Assembly: GCF_003326795.1 (NCBI RefSeq)
Contig: NZ_JPWI01000007.1
Span: 1-64,000, forward strand
Direction: 5' to 3'
Length of the DNA: 64,000 nt
Source: Thalassospira profundimaris
GTDB lineage: Bacteria; Pseudomonadota; Alphaproteobacteria; Rhodospirillales; Thalassospiraceae
Shown: in pieces, positions 7,798-18,100 of the stretch
Layout: every line of letters starts with the position of its first letter
How positions within the stretch are numbered: position 1 is the first letter of the stretch
Notes under the pieces: model-generated
What the model was told of the DNA's origin: nothing
What the model saw: the letters and a program-made list of their open reading frames with translations, nothing else
Databases searched by the model: none
Program-made: the position numbers and the translations under genes

Positions 7798-9021
7798 TTA
7801 GTGCTCAGCCCACTCGATCGACTTGATGTCGATGCCTTCCTGGGCCATTTCCCAAAGCGGGCTCATCTCGCGGAGACGCTCCACCGCGGTGCAGATTGCA
7901 TCTACAGCGGTGTCGAGTTCTTCCTTGGTCGTGAAACGGCCAAGGCCGATACGCAGCGAGGTGTGTGCGAGTTCTTCGTCAACACCAAGCGCACGCAGAA
8001 CGTAAGACGGTTCAAGCGATGCCGACGTACATGCCGAACCCGAAGAAACAGCAATGTTCTTGATGTCCATCAGAAGGCTTTCGCCTTCGACATAGGCAAA
8101 GGAAACATTGAGGTTACCGCAAACGCGGGCTTCTTCGTCACCATTCAGATAGATGTCGTCAAGACGATCGCGGAAACGTGCCAGCGTGTAGTCACGCAGT
8201 TCGGTCAGGCGTGCATTTTCTTCTGCCATTTCGTTCGACAGAATGTCACATGCCTTGCCAAGACCCACGATCAGCGGGGTCGGGAGCGTACCCGAACGCA
8301 TACCGCGTTCCTGACCACCACCGGTGATCTGGGCGATAACGCGAACGCGCGGACGACGACGGACAAACAGCGCACCGATGCCTTTCGGGCCATAGATCTT
8401 GTGGCCGGAAATCGACATCAGGTCGATATTCATGTCTTCAACATCAAGGTCGATCTTGCCAACAGCCTGTGCGCAATCGGTGTGGAAGAACACCTTGCGT
8501 TCACGGCAGATGGCACCGATTTCCTTAAGCGGCTGAATGACACCGATTTCGTTGTTCACGCCCATGACGGAAACAAGTGCAGTTTCATCGGTGATCGCAG
8601 CTTTAAGTTCTTCAAGGTCGATCAGGCCATTATCCTTAACGCCAAGATAGGTCACTTTGTAACCTTCCTGCTCAAGGTGACGGGCACTGTCGAGCACGCA
8701 TTTATGCTCGGTCACGACCGTGATCAGATGCGGCTTTTTCTTGCCATAGAACTTCATCACACCTTTGAGTGCGAGGTTGTTCGATTCAGTCGCACCCGAG
8801 GTAAAGATGATTTCTTTTGCCGATGCGCCAATGATCTTGGCAACCTGACCACGTGCAATTTCAACCGCATCTTCGGCTTCCCAGCCAAAGCTGTGGTTAC
8901 GCGAATGCGGGTTACCGAACTTCTCGGTGAAATACGGCAGCATCGCTTCGACGACACGCGGGTCGGTCGGCGTCGTGGCCTGGTAGTCCAGATAGATCGG
9001 CTTTGCTTTAAGCTCGTTCAT
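7798..9021 (-). CDS. iscS: Cysteine desulfurase IscS
   Basis: This PLP enzyme converts cysteine to alanine and delivers persulfide sulfur to IscU, MnmA and other acceptors. The 407-residue product has the PLP lysine in [12 protein letters not shown], the histidine motif VTEHKCV, the flexible-loop cysteine in [10 protein letters not shown], and the C-terminal segment [18 protein letters not shown] typical of IscS. The ATG at 9021 follows GAGGAAG. The upstream extension to 9084 overlaps the preceding desulfurase gene and is rejected. It is the second of two adjacent desulfurase genes. Confidence 0.96.
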   Translation of the reverse strand: MNELKAKPIYLDYQATTPTDPRVVEAMLPYFTEKFGNPHSRNHSFGWEAEDAVEIARGQVAKIIGASAKEIIFTSGATESNNLALKGVMKFYGKKKPHLITVVTEHKCVLDSARHLEQEGYKVTYLGVKDNGLIDLEELKAAITDETALVSVMGVNNEIGVIQPLKEIGAICRERKVFFHTDCAQAVGKIDLDVEDMNIDLMSISGHKIYGPKGIGALFVRRRPRVRVIAQITGGGQERGMRSGTLPTPLIVGLGKACDILSNEMAEENARLTELRDYTLARFRDRLDDIYLNGDEEARVCGNLNVSFAYVEGESLLMDIKNIAVSSGSACTSASLEPSYVLRALGVDEELAHTSLRIGLGRFTTKEELDTAVDAICTAVERLREMSPLWEMAQEGIDIKSIEWAEH

Positions 9022-9049
9022 ATTAAAGGCTTCCTCACTCACTCTCTTG

Positions 9050-10177
9050 TCAGGCAGCGTGACGCGCTTTCTTACGCGCTGCATTGCCCCTCATCCGGCT
9101 CCAAACACGGATAAATGTATCAATATCCTCGTCGGTGGTTTCCAGTCCCAGACTGACCCTGATGGCCGATCCGGCATCCGAAACCCCCATTTCCCTGAGC
9201 ACGTGGCTTTCACGCACCTTGCCTGACGAACAGGCTGATCCCGAACTGATGGCAACACCTGCCAGATCCAGCGCCATAACCTGGGTTTCCCCCGGCATTC
9301 CCGGCAAGATCAGGCAACTTGTATTCACCAGTCGCTCCGTTCCCTTACCAGCGATCAGAAGCTCAGGCGCCTCTGATGCCAATTCCGTTTCAAGGCGATC
9401 ACGCAGGGCTGCGACATTCGCCATGTTTGCCATTTTGGCCTCTGCCCGTTCGGCTGCGGCGGAAAAGCCTGCAATACCCAGAACGTTCTCGGTGCCGCCA
9501 CGGCGGTATTTTTCCTGTCCGCCCCCGCGGATCTGCGGCACCAGCATCACGCCGGGCGCGATCGCAAGTGCGCCAATTCCCTTGGGTCCGCCGATCTTAT
9601 GGGCCGAAATCGACACCATATCAACCAGCAAGCGCCCCATATCCACCGGCATCCGGCCCAATGCCTGAACGGCATCACAATGGACCTTTGCCCCGTATTC
9701 GCGGGCCAGCAGGGCCACTTTGGCCACCGGCTGGATCACACCGGTTTCATTATTGGCCAGCATGACCGAAACCAGAACCTTCTGCCCGGCGTCCGATGCT
9801 TCCTTGAGCATCGCTTCAAGGGCATCAAGATCAACCACACCGTTGCCATCCACCGGGATGCGTTTTGCATCAACGCGCCCTTCGATCACCGAGGGATGTT
9901 CAACCGCGCTTGTGAAGACAGTGACGTCTTCAAGACCGTTCAGCGCGAGGTTGTTGGCCTCGGTACCGCCACTGGTGAAGATGATCCGTTCTGAATCACC
10001 ACCGACCAGTTCGGCAATGGTGCGACGTGCATGGTCGACAATCTTGCGTGCAGCACGGCCGCTGGCATGAACCGATGACGGATTACCTGCAACATCCATC
10101 GCAGCGATCATGGCCTGCCGTGCTTCGGAGCACAGCGGCGCGCTTGCGTTGTAGTCGAGATAAACCTGGTCGGCCAT
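9050..10177 (-). CDS. Second cysteine desulfurase (NifS/IscS class)
   Basis: A group I PLP-dependent desulfurase of 375 residues. The start [15 protein letters not shown], the PLP lysine in [28 protein letters not shown] and the active-site loop [11 protein letters not shown] with its cysteine are all present. It lacks the IscS-type C-terminal tail and is more like the NifS-like genes that follow iscR in alphaproteobacterial suf clusters. It lies 28 bases before iscS and 49 bases after iscR, so it is co-transcribed. It may serve a different acceptor than IscU. The ATG at 10177 has only a distant AAGGAT. A longer frame reaches back over the iscR stop and is less likely. Confidence 0.9.
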   Translation of the reverse strand: MADQVYLDYNASAPLCSEARQAMIAAMDVAGNPSSVHASGRAARKIVDHARRTIAELVGGDSERIIFTSGGTEANNLALNGLEDVTVFTSAVEHPSVIEGRVDAKRIPVDGNGVVDLDALEAMLKEASDAGQKVLVSVMLANNETGVIQPVAKVALLAREYGAKVHCDAVQALGRMPVDMGRLLVDMVSISAHKIGGPKGIGALAIAPGVMLVPQIRGGGQEKYRRGGTENVLGIAGFSAAAERAEAKMANMANVAALRDRLETELASEAPELLIAGKGTERLVNTSCLILPGMPGETQVMALDLAGVAISSGSACSSGKVRESHVLREMGVSDAGSAIRVSLGLETTDEDIDTFIRVWSRMRGNAARKKARHAA

Positions 10178-10226
10178 CAGTTTGTAATCATCCTTATTCG
10201 CATCTACCCTCGATATAGAGGAGCAT

Positions 10227-10709
10227 TCACTGTGCCGCAACCTGCGACGGTTCTTCTATTTGCGTTGTTTTACCCGGAAAAACCCGAAGAGAACCGGTCA
10301 CGTTGCGATCCACCACATCAGCAAGGCTGACAGAAGCCAGATAAAGATAAATCTGGTTGCCCAGTTCTTCCCACAATTCATGGGTCTGGCAGCGGCCCTT
10401 GTTGGCCTTGCAGCCCTTGGGGGAACCTGATTTGCAACGGGTTGCACGGATCGGTTCATCAACAGCAAGAATGACATCGGCCACACGGGTTTCGCTGGCA
10501 GTTCTTGCCAGCAGATATCCACCACCCGGGCCACGCACGGAACGGACAAGCCCGCCCTTGCGCAATTTGCCAAACAGCTGTTCAAGATAAGACAGCGAAA
10601 TTTCCTGACGGTCCGCAATATCGGCAAGTGCGACCGGTCGGTCCTTGCTGCTTTCAGCGAGATCGACCATCGCCATAACGGCATAGCGGCCTTTGGTACT
10701 CAGCTTCAC
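10227..10709 (-). CDS. iscR: Rrf2-family Fe-S regulator IscR
   Basis: IscR carries a [2Fe-2S] cluster and represses its own operon when clusters are plentiful. The 160-residue product has the winged helix-turn-helix (YAVMAMVDLA... SLSYLEQLFGKLR... VRSVRGPGGGYLLAR) and the cluster ligands Cys92, Cys100, Cys107 and His110. The cysteine spacing is slightly wider than in E. coli IscR. The start is GTG at 10709 with an ideal AGGAGG upstream. The gene is second in the operon after cysE, and a matching IscR-type box lies over the operon promoter, which supports autoregulation. Confidence 0.95.
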   Translation of the reverse strand: MKLSTKGRYAVMAMVDLAESSKDRPVALADIADRQEISLSYLEQLFGKLRKGGLVRSVRGPGGGYLLARTASETRVADVILAVDEPIRATRCKSGSPKGCKANKGRCQTHELWEELGNQIYLYLASVSLADVVDRNVTGSLRVFPGKTTQIEEPSQVAAQ

Positions 10710-10796
10710 GGTGCGTCCTCCTGCCTTGCTGGTTCGGTTCTGTTGCTCATGAACCTGACAGCGGGCTGTTCATTCAAGTTGCGCGATACGCGCAAA

Positions 10797-11534
10797 TTAT
10801 TCCGATGATGCGACGATACGCGGTTTTTCCGGCGTCGCATCCCCGCCCGGCTTTCCTGCAGCACCCGACTTTTCGGCTTCAAGTGCGGTGACCTGATTGC
10901 GCAGCGCCTGTACTTCGCGACCGAGTTCTTCAAGAGCGCGCGCCACCGGATCGGGCAGATCGCCAAGCGGCGTACCATAAGCACAGAAACGATCATCGGT
11001 CTCGCGGCGAACGATCTTGGCCGGGATACCAACCACAGTCGCCCCTTCGGGCACTTCGGAAAGCACAACGGCATTGCCGCCGACACGGGCATTCTTGCGC
11101 ACGGTGAACGGACCAAGAATCTGCGCGCCCGAACCAACGATCACACCATCTTCAAGTGTCGGATGGCGTTTGAGGCCGCGCTGGCCATCGCTGTTTACGC
11201 TGGGCGATGTTCCGCCAAGGGTAACCCCCTGATACAGGGTCACATCGTCGCCAATCTCGGCGGTTTCACCAATCACGACACCCATGCCATGGTCGATAAA
11301 GAACCGCTTGCCGATCTTGGCACCCGGGTGAATTTCAATCCCGGTCAACCAGCGGAAAATCTGGGAAAAGAAGCGTGCTGTAATGCGAAAACCACGCTGC
11401 CAGAGCCAGTGTGTTGCGCGGTATCCCATGATCGCATGAAACGCCGGATAACTGATCACGACTTCCCAACGGGATCGGGCCGCGGGGTCGCGGGCAATCA
11501 TCGCGTCAATTTCCTGACGAATTATCTTGAACAT
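10797..11534 (-). CDS. cysE: Serine O-acetyltransferase CysE
   Basis: CysE makes O-acetylserine from serine and acetyl-CoA, the committed step to cysteine. The 245-residue product has the N-terminal helical domain (QEIDAMIARDPAARSRWEV, then the HA-MGYRATHWLW region), the left-handed beta-helix with hexapeptide repeats (IHPGAKIGKRFFIDHGMGVVIG) and the loop GVTLGGTS with active-site His residues. I chose the ATG at 11534. The longer frame to 11684 would begin upstream of the predicted promoter, so it cannot be used from that transcript. It heads the isc operon, linking cysteine supply to sulfur demand. The charged C-terminal tail is longer than usual. Confidence 0.93.
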   Translation of the reverse strand: MFKIIRQEIDAMIARDPAARSRWEVVISYPAFHAIMGYRATHWLWQRGFRITARFFSQIFRWLTGIEIHPGAKIGKRFFIDHGMGVVIGETAEIGDDVTLYQGVTLGGTSPSVNSDGQRGLKRHPTLEDGVIVGSGAQILGPFTVRKNARVGGNAVVLSEVPEGATVVGIPAKIVRRETDDRFCAYGTPLGDLPDPVARALEELGREVQALRNQVTALEAEKSGAAGKPGGDATPEKPRIVASSE

Positions 11535-11643
11535 GGGGCGGTCCACTGTGTAATTAGTAGCTTCGATTCCCGGCAGCCACGTCCACGCCCGGCCCTGCAT
11601 CACCTGCAAGATCGGGTTAAGTCGGCACCAACGGGTTAGCCGG

Positions 11644-11672
11644 AATATAGGATAACCGAGTAACTTGGTCAA
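11644..11672 (-). promoter_or_regulatory. Sigma-70-type promoter of the cysE-isc operon
   Basis: On the minus strand, TTGACC (11672-11667) and TATATT (11649-11644) are separated by exactly 17 bases. This predicts a start near 11636 and a leader of about 100 nt before the cysE ATG. Confidence 0.75.
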
Positions 11673-11676
11673 GTAT
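11652..11676 (-). promoter_or_regulatory. IscR type-1-like operator overlapping the -35 element
   Basis: A 25-base site on the minus strand begins ATACTTGACC and ends ACTCGGTTAT. Compared with the E. coli type-1 IscR consensus as I recall it (ATASYYGACT ... AGTCRRSTAT), 21 of 25 positions agree. It covers the -35 hexamer and most of the spacer, so bound IscR would block polymerase. The site was not tested against a genome background. Confidence 0.65.
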
Positions 11677-11779
11677 TTGCCCAAAGCAATTTATGCGCAA
11701 ACACGAAAAAACTTACAAAAACACTCGGATATTTTTGTTGCACACATCATTCCATTCGTGGACAGGAGCAGTCTGATCC

Positions 11780-12418
11780 ATGCCTGAGGTCATTTTTAAC
11801 GGCCCCGAAGGTCGCCTTGAAGGTCGCTACCACCATAACGGCGCTGACGATTCGCCCATCGCACTTATCCTCCATCCGAACCCGCAACAGGGTGGCACAA
11901 TGAACAACAAGTTGTGCTTCAACATGTTCAACATGTTCAAGGATCGTGGCTATTCTGTCATGCGGTTCAACTTCCGCGGTGTCGGTCGCTCGCAGGGCGT
12001 TTACGATCAGGGAATCGGTGAACTGTCGGATGCGGCATCTGCGCTTGACTGGATGCAGACCTATAATGCCAATGCACGTGCAACCTGGGTTGCCGGTTAC
12101 TCGTTCGGTTCCTGGATCGGCATGCAGCTTCTGATGCGCCGCCCGGAAATCGACGGATTTATTTCGGTTGCAGCACCGGCAAGTGAATATGACTTCACCT
12201 TCCTTGCCCCCTGCCCGTCGTCGGGTATCCTGATCCACGGATCGCAGGACAGCAACATTCCGGTATCGTCGGTTAACAAGCTTGCAGACAAACTCAATGC
12301 CCAGAAAGGCATCGAAGTTGACATGTGCACGATTGACGGTGCCGATCACTATTTTGCCAAACAGCAAGATGACGTGATCAAGCATTCGATCGCCTATCTG
12401 GACAAGCGCGGCGCATAA
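11780..12418 (+). CDS. Alpha/beta hydrolase
   Basis: A 212-residue protein of the compact alpha/beta hydrolase type found widely in alphaproteobacteria. It has the oxyanion region LILHPNPQQGGTMNNK, the nucleophile elbow GYSFGS (serine at about residue 99), an acid in HGSQDSNIP and a late histidine in DGADHYF, so the Ser-Asp-His triad appears complete. There is no signal peptide, so it is cytoplasmic. The substrate is unknown, probably a short-chain ester. It is divergent from cysE and sits alone before a bidirectional terminator. AGGAG lies 12 bases before the ATG. Confidence 0.85.
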   Translation: MPEVIFNGPEGRLEGRYHHNGADDSPIALILHPNPQQGGTMNNKLCFNMFNMFKDRGYSVMRFNFRGVGRSQGVYDQGIGELSDAASALDWMQTYNANARATWVAGYSFGSWIGMQLLMRRPEIDGFISVAAPASEYDFTFLAPCPSSGILIHGSQDSNIPVSSVNKLADKLNAQKGIEVDMCTIDGADHYFAKQQDDVIKHSIAYLDKRGA

Positions 12419-12445
12419 TTGCCCGCCAGCATGTCAGACAATCAC

Positions 12446-12478
12446 GAAAAAGGCCGCCTGATCAGGCGGCCTTTTTCG
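12446..12478. terminator. Bidirectional terminator between hydrolase and anmK
   Basis: GAAAAAGGCCGCCTGATC is followed by its inverted partner GATCAGGCGGCCTTTTTC. A and T runs flank the stem on both strands. The minus-strand anmK stop codon lies inside it. Confidence 0.85.
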
Positions 12479-13589
12479 TTGTATATAATTTACCACCACA
12501 ACATGGCGCGGGCACGCCCGTCGTCCCGGGAAAACTTAGCGGCAAGCCATGCAGGTGACGCACGGCAAGATAGCCGAAACATTCTGCCTCGACCGCATCC
12601 CCGTCCCAGTCCAGTTCATCAACCGAACGCACCGGAACCCCAAGACGGCTTGCCAGCGTTTCCATGACATAATGATTGTGTCGCCCGCCACCGCAGACAA
12701 ACCAGCTTTTGGGTGCAACCGGCAGATGGTTCACCCCGGCAACAATGGCGGCGACCGTGCAATTGGCAAGGGTTGCCGCCCCATCTGAAACACCAAGCTT
12801 TGCCTCGGTCACCAGACTATCAATCCGGGCAGCCATATCTTCGCGATCGAGTGATTTCGGCGGGACACGATCAAAATACGGGTCTTCAAGGAATTTGACC
12901 TCGACCATCAGGTCCCCCTTACCTGACGCCGCCGTTGCACCGTTCAGATCTACCGGATTGCCGGTATGGCGCAACATCCAGTCATCAAGACGTGCATTGC
13001 CCGGCCCGCAATCGAAGGCAAGGATATCATCGCCCTCGCCGATCCATGTGACGTTCGAGACGCCACCGATATTAAGCACAGCAACAGGCACTTCCACTCC
13101 TGCACTTTTCATCAGGGCTGCGTGGTAAACCGGAGCCAGCGGTGCGCCCTCGCCGCCTGCGGCAACATCAGCAAGACGAAAATCTGCGACCACCGGAATA
13201 CCGGTTTTATCAGCCAGCATATCTGGCGTGCCAATCTGACGGGTCAGGCCCGACGCCGGTTCGTGAAACACGGTCTGGCCATGAAAACCGATCACCCCGA
13301 TATCACCCGGCGTCATGCTGGTTTTCTCCAGCAGCATGTTAACAGCATCAACATGAACCTGCGTCAGATCATCGGCGACCACATGTTCGGAGTTGGTCGC
13401 ACTGCGGTTGCCAAAACAGGCCCGCATTCTTTCGCGTAATTCCGGCGCATAAGGCACAAAAACAGACTGATCCAGACGCCTAACCTCGACACCATCGGTT
13501 TCAATCAGCGCCGCGTCCACGCCATCAAGCGAGGTGCCGCTCATCATTCCAATTGCCGTGATCCAGCCCGGTGTCCTGCCCTGTGTCAT
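12462..13589 (-). CDS. anmK: Anhydro-N-acetylmuramic acid kinase AnmK
   Basis: AnmK opens the 1,6-anhydro ring of anhMurNAc from peptidoglycan turnover and phosphorylates it to MurNAc-6-phosphate for recycling. The 375-residue product has the sugar kinase/ASKHA start IGMMSGTSLDGVDAAL, the GFHGQTVFH segment with the catalytic aspartate region DFRLADVAAGGEGAPL, LNIGGVSNVTW and the adenosine motif VCGGGRHN. I chose the ATG at 13589 with GGAG 7 bases upstream. An upstream TTG at 13622 is less likely. The short C-terminal tail past SFPGTTG overlaps the shared terminator. Confidence 0.93.
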   Translation of the reverse strand: MTQGRTPGWITAIGMMSGTSLDGVDAALIETDGVEVRRLDQSVFVPYAPELRERMRACFGNRSATNSEHVVADDLTQVHVDAVNMLLEKTSMTPGDIGVIGFHGQTVFHEPASGLTRQIGTPDMLADKTGIPVVADFRLADVAAGGEGAPLAPVYHAALMKSAGVEVPVAVLNIGGVSNVTWIGEGDDILAFDCGPGNARLDDWMLRHTGNPVDLNGATAASGKGDLMVEVKFLEDPYFDRVPPKSLDREDMAARIDSLVTEAKLGVSDGAATLANCTVAAIVAGVNHLPVAPKSWFVCGGGRHNHYVMETLASRLGVPVRSVDELDWDGDAVEAECFGYLAVRHLHGLPLSFPGTTGVPAPCCGGKLYTTKKAA

Positions 13590-13776
13590 ATCTTGCTCCG
13601 CCTGATCTTTTTGTGGTTGCAAAAGCAGGTTAGATCGAAATTCTGGCGAAATCGTTACCCTGATTGCATATCTGTTCGCCGATGCGTTGCCCAGCGCATG
13701 TTTTCTGTGCTAGATCATCGCCTCCGCACATTATGCGGCCCGAATTTTCTATCACAACCAACATAGCGCAAAAACC

Positions 13777-15030
13777 ATGACTGAACTGAAGTCTGATTTT
13801 CTCCGCGTCATGAATGACCGCGGTTACATCCACCAATGCACTGATCTTGAAGGCCTTGATGCCTATGCATCGGAAAATACGGTGGTGTGCTATGTCGGTT
13901 ATGACTGCACCGCAGACAGCCTGCATGTCGGATCGCTTGTCTCGATCATGATGCTGCGCTGGTTGCAGAAAACCGGTCACAAGCCGATTGTTCTGATGGG
14001 TGCCGGTACGACGCGCGTTGGCGATCCGACCGGTCGTGATGATGCCCGCCCGGTTCTGACCGATGAAGTCATTGCAGCCAACATGGCCGGTATCAAAAAG
14101 GTCTTCCAGCAGTTCCTGACTTTTGGCGACGGCCCGACCGATGCAGTTATGGTCAACAATGCCGACTGGCTCGACAAGCTGAACTATATCGAATTCCTGC
14201 GTGATTTCGGTCGCCATTTCTCGGTCAACCGTATGCTGAGCTTTGACTCGGTCAAGCTGCGTCTGGAACGTGAACAGTCGCTGAGCTTCCTTGAATTCAA
14301 CTATATGATCCTGCAGGCCTATGACTTTGTTGAACTGAATCGCAATTACGGCTGCATGTTGCAGATGGGCGGTTCGGATCAGTGGGGCAATATCGTTAAT
14401 GGTGTTGAGCTTGGCCGTCGCGTTGACGAGAAATCACTGTTTGGCCTGACCACACCGCTCATGACCACCGCGTCAGGTGCCAAGATGGGCAAAACCGCCG
14501 CCGGGGCGGTATGGCTGAACGAGGAACGCCTGTCGTCCTATGACTATTACCAGTTCTGGCGCAACACCGAAGACGCCGACGTTATCAAGTTCATGCGCCT
14601 GTTTACCGAAATGTCGCTTGAGCAGATTGACGCGTTCGCCAAGCTTGAAGGGTCGCAGATCAACGAAGCCAAAAAGGTTCTGGCATTCGAAGCCGTCAAG
14701 CTGTGTCGTGGCGAAGAAGCGGCCCTTGCCGCAGCCGAAACGGCGCGCAAGACCTTTGAAGAAGGTGTTCTGGCCGATGACCTTCCGACCGTTGAAGTCG
14801 CAAGGGCCGAACTTGATGCCGGTATCCCGGCCTTCGATCTTTTCCGCCGTGCAGAGCTGGCCAATACGGGTGGCGAAGCCCGTCGCCTGATTAAAGGTGG
14901 CGGCGCAAAAATCAATGACGAGAAAGTCAGTGATGAAAACGCCAATATCACATCAGACGCCCTGAACGCCGATGGCGTCATCAAGGTTTCCGCAGGCAAA
15001 AAGCGCCACGTACTGATCAAACCGGTCTGA
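13777..15030 (+). CDS. tyrS: Tyrosyl-tRNA synthetase
   Basis: Charges tRNA-Tyr with tyrosine. The 417-residue class I synthetase has the HIGH-type signature HVGS (about residues 50-53), the tyrosine pocket [22 protein letters not shown], the KMSKS-type loop KMGKT and a C-terminal S4 RNA-binding domain ([20 protein letters not shown]). It belongs to the TyrRS type with Lys-Met-Gly-Lys in the loop, as usual in alphaproteobacteria. The gene is divergent from anmK. The leader has no strong Shine-Dalgarno sequence. A strong terminator follows. Confidence 0.96.
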   Translation: MTELKSDFLRVMNDRGYIHQCTDLEGLDAYASENTVVCYVGYDCTADSLHVGSLVSIMMLRWLQKTGHKPIVLMGAGTTRVGDPTGRDDARPVLTDEVIAANMAGIKKVFQQFLTFGDGPTDAVMVNNADWLDKLNYIEFLRDFGRHFSVNRMLSFDSVKLRLEREQSLSFLEFNYMILQAYDFVELNRNYGCMLQMGGSDQWGNIVNGVELGRRVDEKSLFGLTTPLMTTASGAKMGKTAAGAVWLNEERLSSYDYYQFWRNTEDADVIKFMRLFTEMSLEQIDAFAKLEGSQINEAKKVLAFEAVKLCRGEEAALAAAETARKTFEEGVLADDLPTVEVARAELDAGIPAFDLFRRAELANTGGEARRLIKGGGAKINDEKVSDENANITSDALNADGVIKVSAGKKRHVLIKPV

Positions 15031-15053
15031 TCAGGTCGCCCCCTATCAAATAC

Positions 15054-15087
15054 AAAAGCCCCGCAGCTCAGGCTGCGGGGCTTTTTG
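15054..15087. terminator. Terminator between tyrS and the AsmA-like gene
   Basis: AAAAGCCCCGCAGC pairs with GCTGCGGGGCTTTT around a 4-base loop and is followed by a T-run on the plus strand. The flanking A-run lets it serve both convergent genes. Confidence 0.85.
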
Positions 15088-15107
15088 TTTGTCGATAACA
15101 GGCATGA

Positions 15108-18100
15108 CTAGCCGGGTTCGGCCCCGGTGATCAGATTGCGAAACACGCCGGGCACAAAGGTCGAAAGCGGATTGACCGTGACGTCCGGTTCGCCCAGATC
15201 ACCCTCAATCGTGTAGGTCGGGGCAAAGATACCGCCACCTTCCTCACCAACCAGAAGATCACCAAGGATCGGGATCACCCCAAGTGCCGAGTTGATCGCA
15301 TAGATCGGCACAATAGACCCGGCAAGACGGATTTCCGATTTTGCCAGATCAATTGATCCGTTTGCTGTTACGCCAACCGCCGTTCCATTTGCGGCGACCT
15401 TGGCCAAGGTCAAAACGTCATTCACATAGGTGAAATCACCATTAAGTTCGGCAAAGGCGATACCATTGCCTTGCAGCACGTCGTTCAGGCCCGATAGCGA
15501 TGCTGCGCCAAGAACACGGGCGGCAATCGGGGCATTAACAACCCGGAATTCGGTGATATTGACCTTTCCGGCAAAGGGTTGTGCAACGTCGCTTTCATCG
15601 ACCGTGCCTTCGATCGACATGTTGCCGCCCAGAAGGTTGTCATACATATCAAGCGCGCGCAGGAACTTGCCTGCATCTTCGGCGGTCAGCATGACTTTGC
15701 GGGTCGCGAAATCTTCGCGGCTGACTTGTGCGAAAACGGTCGCGCGATCCGCCAGCGACCCGTTTAACACCAGACGATCCCATTCCTGCCCGACTACATG
15801 GATCGATCCTTTGACGTCACTGAACAGCTCGCCATTGGCCATAACCAACTGTTCGATATTCAGGAAGATTGCAGTTGAACCGCCCTCGCGGCTGGCGCGC
15901 TGACCGATACCGCCACTATTGGGGGCCGCACTTTCCCCGGATTTGGGACTGTCGGTCTCATCATTGACAATCCAGGGCGTTGCAATCAGCTGACGTGCAG
16001 AAATTTCGATTTCGCGGCTGTCATTCGCCTGATTGAATGTGACTTTGCCGTCATTAAGAAGCGGGTCGGCCCCCTTAAGCAAGAAACTGTCCCCTGTCAG
16101 GGTGACAATAACATTGCGCAGATCAGCCTTGTCATCTCCAGTCACCTCAGCAGGTTCGGATGATGTGTCCTTTTCAACGAAGGGACGCAGATCAAACTGC
16201 GCGCCACGAAGATCAACCGTCAGCTTGTCATCATTGGCAAGGCGGATAGAGCCTTCGAGCCCGGTATTTTCGCGAAAACGTGTATCTTCGATCTCGAACG
16301 CCCATTGATCGGCAATCGGATTATCGCCGCGCCAGTTCCCGCGCCCGGAAGCCTCAAGTGCCGGCGCCGTAATCGCAAAGGATTTCAGTTGCCCGCCCCC
16401 CTCATAGAGGACTGCAGCATCGAACTTTGCGTTTGCCTCTGCCCCGGCCTGTTTGACATAGGCGAGTTCCTCAAGCGGGAGCGAAATCGCGACATCCTTA
16501 AGGCCGACATCGCCTTTAAGCTCTACCTGGTCGGGCAAGACCCTGATATCAAGCTTGCCCTTGCCCATTCCGGAAAGATATGGCGACACATCAAGTTCGA
16601 CATCGGGTAGAACGGCCAGGTCCAGGTCACCCGAAAGGGTGTAATGGCTTCTGACCCTGGCCGCGGTATCGAAACTTTCGACCCAGTTGATTGCCGTCTT
16701 GCCCTTACCAACGGATGCCGTACCGTTCAGTTCAAGCCCCTTGGTGTTGACCTGCAATTCGAAGCTGCCGTTTTTGACATCCAGCTCGCGGAATGCATTG
16801 GTGATACTGGCCTTCTCGATCCGCGATGCTGCGGCGACCTCGACATCATCGAAAGTCACAGCGCGAAGCAACGGGAAATGCAAACGAACACGGGTTGCCT
16901 GTTCCCCTTCAATCTGCGCGGGATCAATACCAAGACGGGTGGCAAATCCAAGCGGCTGTGCCTCGATCAGTTCAAGTGCCTTGCGCGCACTGCCATTGGC
17001 AACAACCTCGATATCGGCCGAGGGAACCGGTTCATCAAGCTTGGTAAACAGGATACTGGCATCGGTCACGGTCAAGCCATCCGCCTGTCCGCGATTAGCA
17101 TAAATCCTGAAGCTGGTTTCATCGAATTCGGCATGGCCGGCTGCATCAAGCACCTCGGGCATGTCACCAAGATAATGCACTGTCACACCCGACATGGTCA
17201 TTTGACCACCCAACGCGTCAAGAACCACCTCGCCTGCTTCATCCTGATGAAGTTCGGTATGCATGGTTGCCTGATGGACGATGCCTTCGGACAGGTTCGT
17301 GACAACCCATGTCCGCGCATCGATGCCGACATTTTCCGGCCACAGGCGATCAAGATCATTGGTGGCCACATCGGTCGCCCGCGCGTCAAGACTGACCCGC
17401 CATTGCCCGAACGGATCAAGAACCACCCCGGTAACTGTCGCGGTTGCGTCGCCGACATTCAGGGTCACGTCATCAACACTGAAGCGGCCCGGCACAAAGC
17501 TTGTCACAATGCGCCCGTCGGTCACGCGATAGGTTGCACGCATCTCGTCCGGGAAGGAAATCACACCGCTCCCGACCACAAGATCGGTTGCCGCAGAGAC
17601 CAGTGTACCATCGACATCGTACCGGGCCTTGATCGCACCCGACACCGGCACATAGGCATCGCGCAGTGGCTCAAAGATATCGGAGATACTGACCAGATCT
17701 GAAAGTTCGACCTCGCCCAATCGCGCTTCAAGATCGATTTCACCTGTCCTGGTGCTGTAATCGCCGGTGATATTGACACGCGTTGACAGGGCACCTGCAC
17801 TGACCTGCAAGGATGCCTCGGCACCAATGCCAAGCGGCTTGCGCGACAACAGAATATCAGCCTGTGGTGCGGCCCAGACAACGCCAAGCTGTTCGTCGCG
17901 CACCTGCAAGTCGGCATTCACGATGCCAAAGCTTTCAAAATAGGCTGCCGCCGGAAAGTCCGTCCGTTCGCCCGACAGGATTGAGACAACATCGCGCAGC
18001 ATTTCGCTACCGGATCGTTCAATCGGCTCGCCTGCCTGTTCCAGCCCAGTCTTTCCGTCAGACCCCGTTGTTGCTACCGGGGTGTTTTGCTCAATTGGCG

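Noticed and set aside
8900..9120. Overlap of iscS with the second desulfurase
   Set aside because: It appears only if the long IscS start at 9084 is used. The ATG at 9021 with GAGGAAG removes it.
11535..11684. Longer CysE start at 11684
   Set aside because: It lies upstream of the predicted -35/-10 pair, and the added residues do not match serine acetyltransferases.
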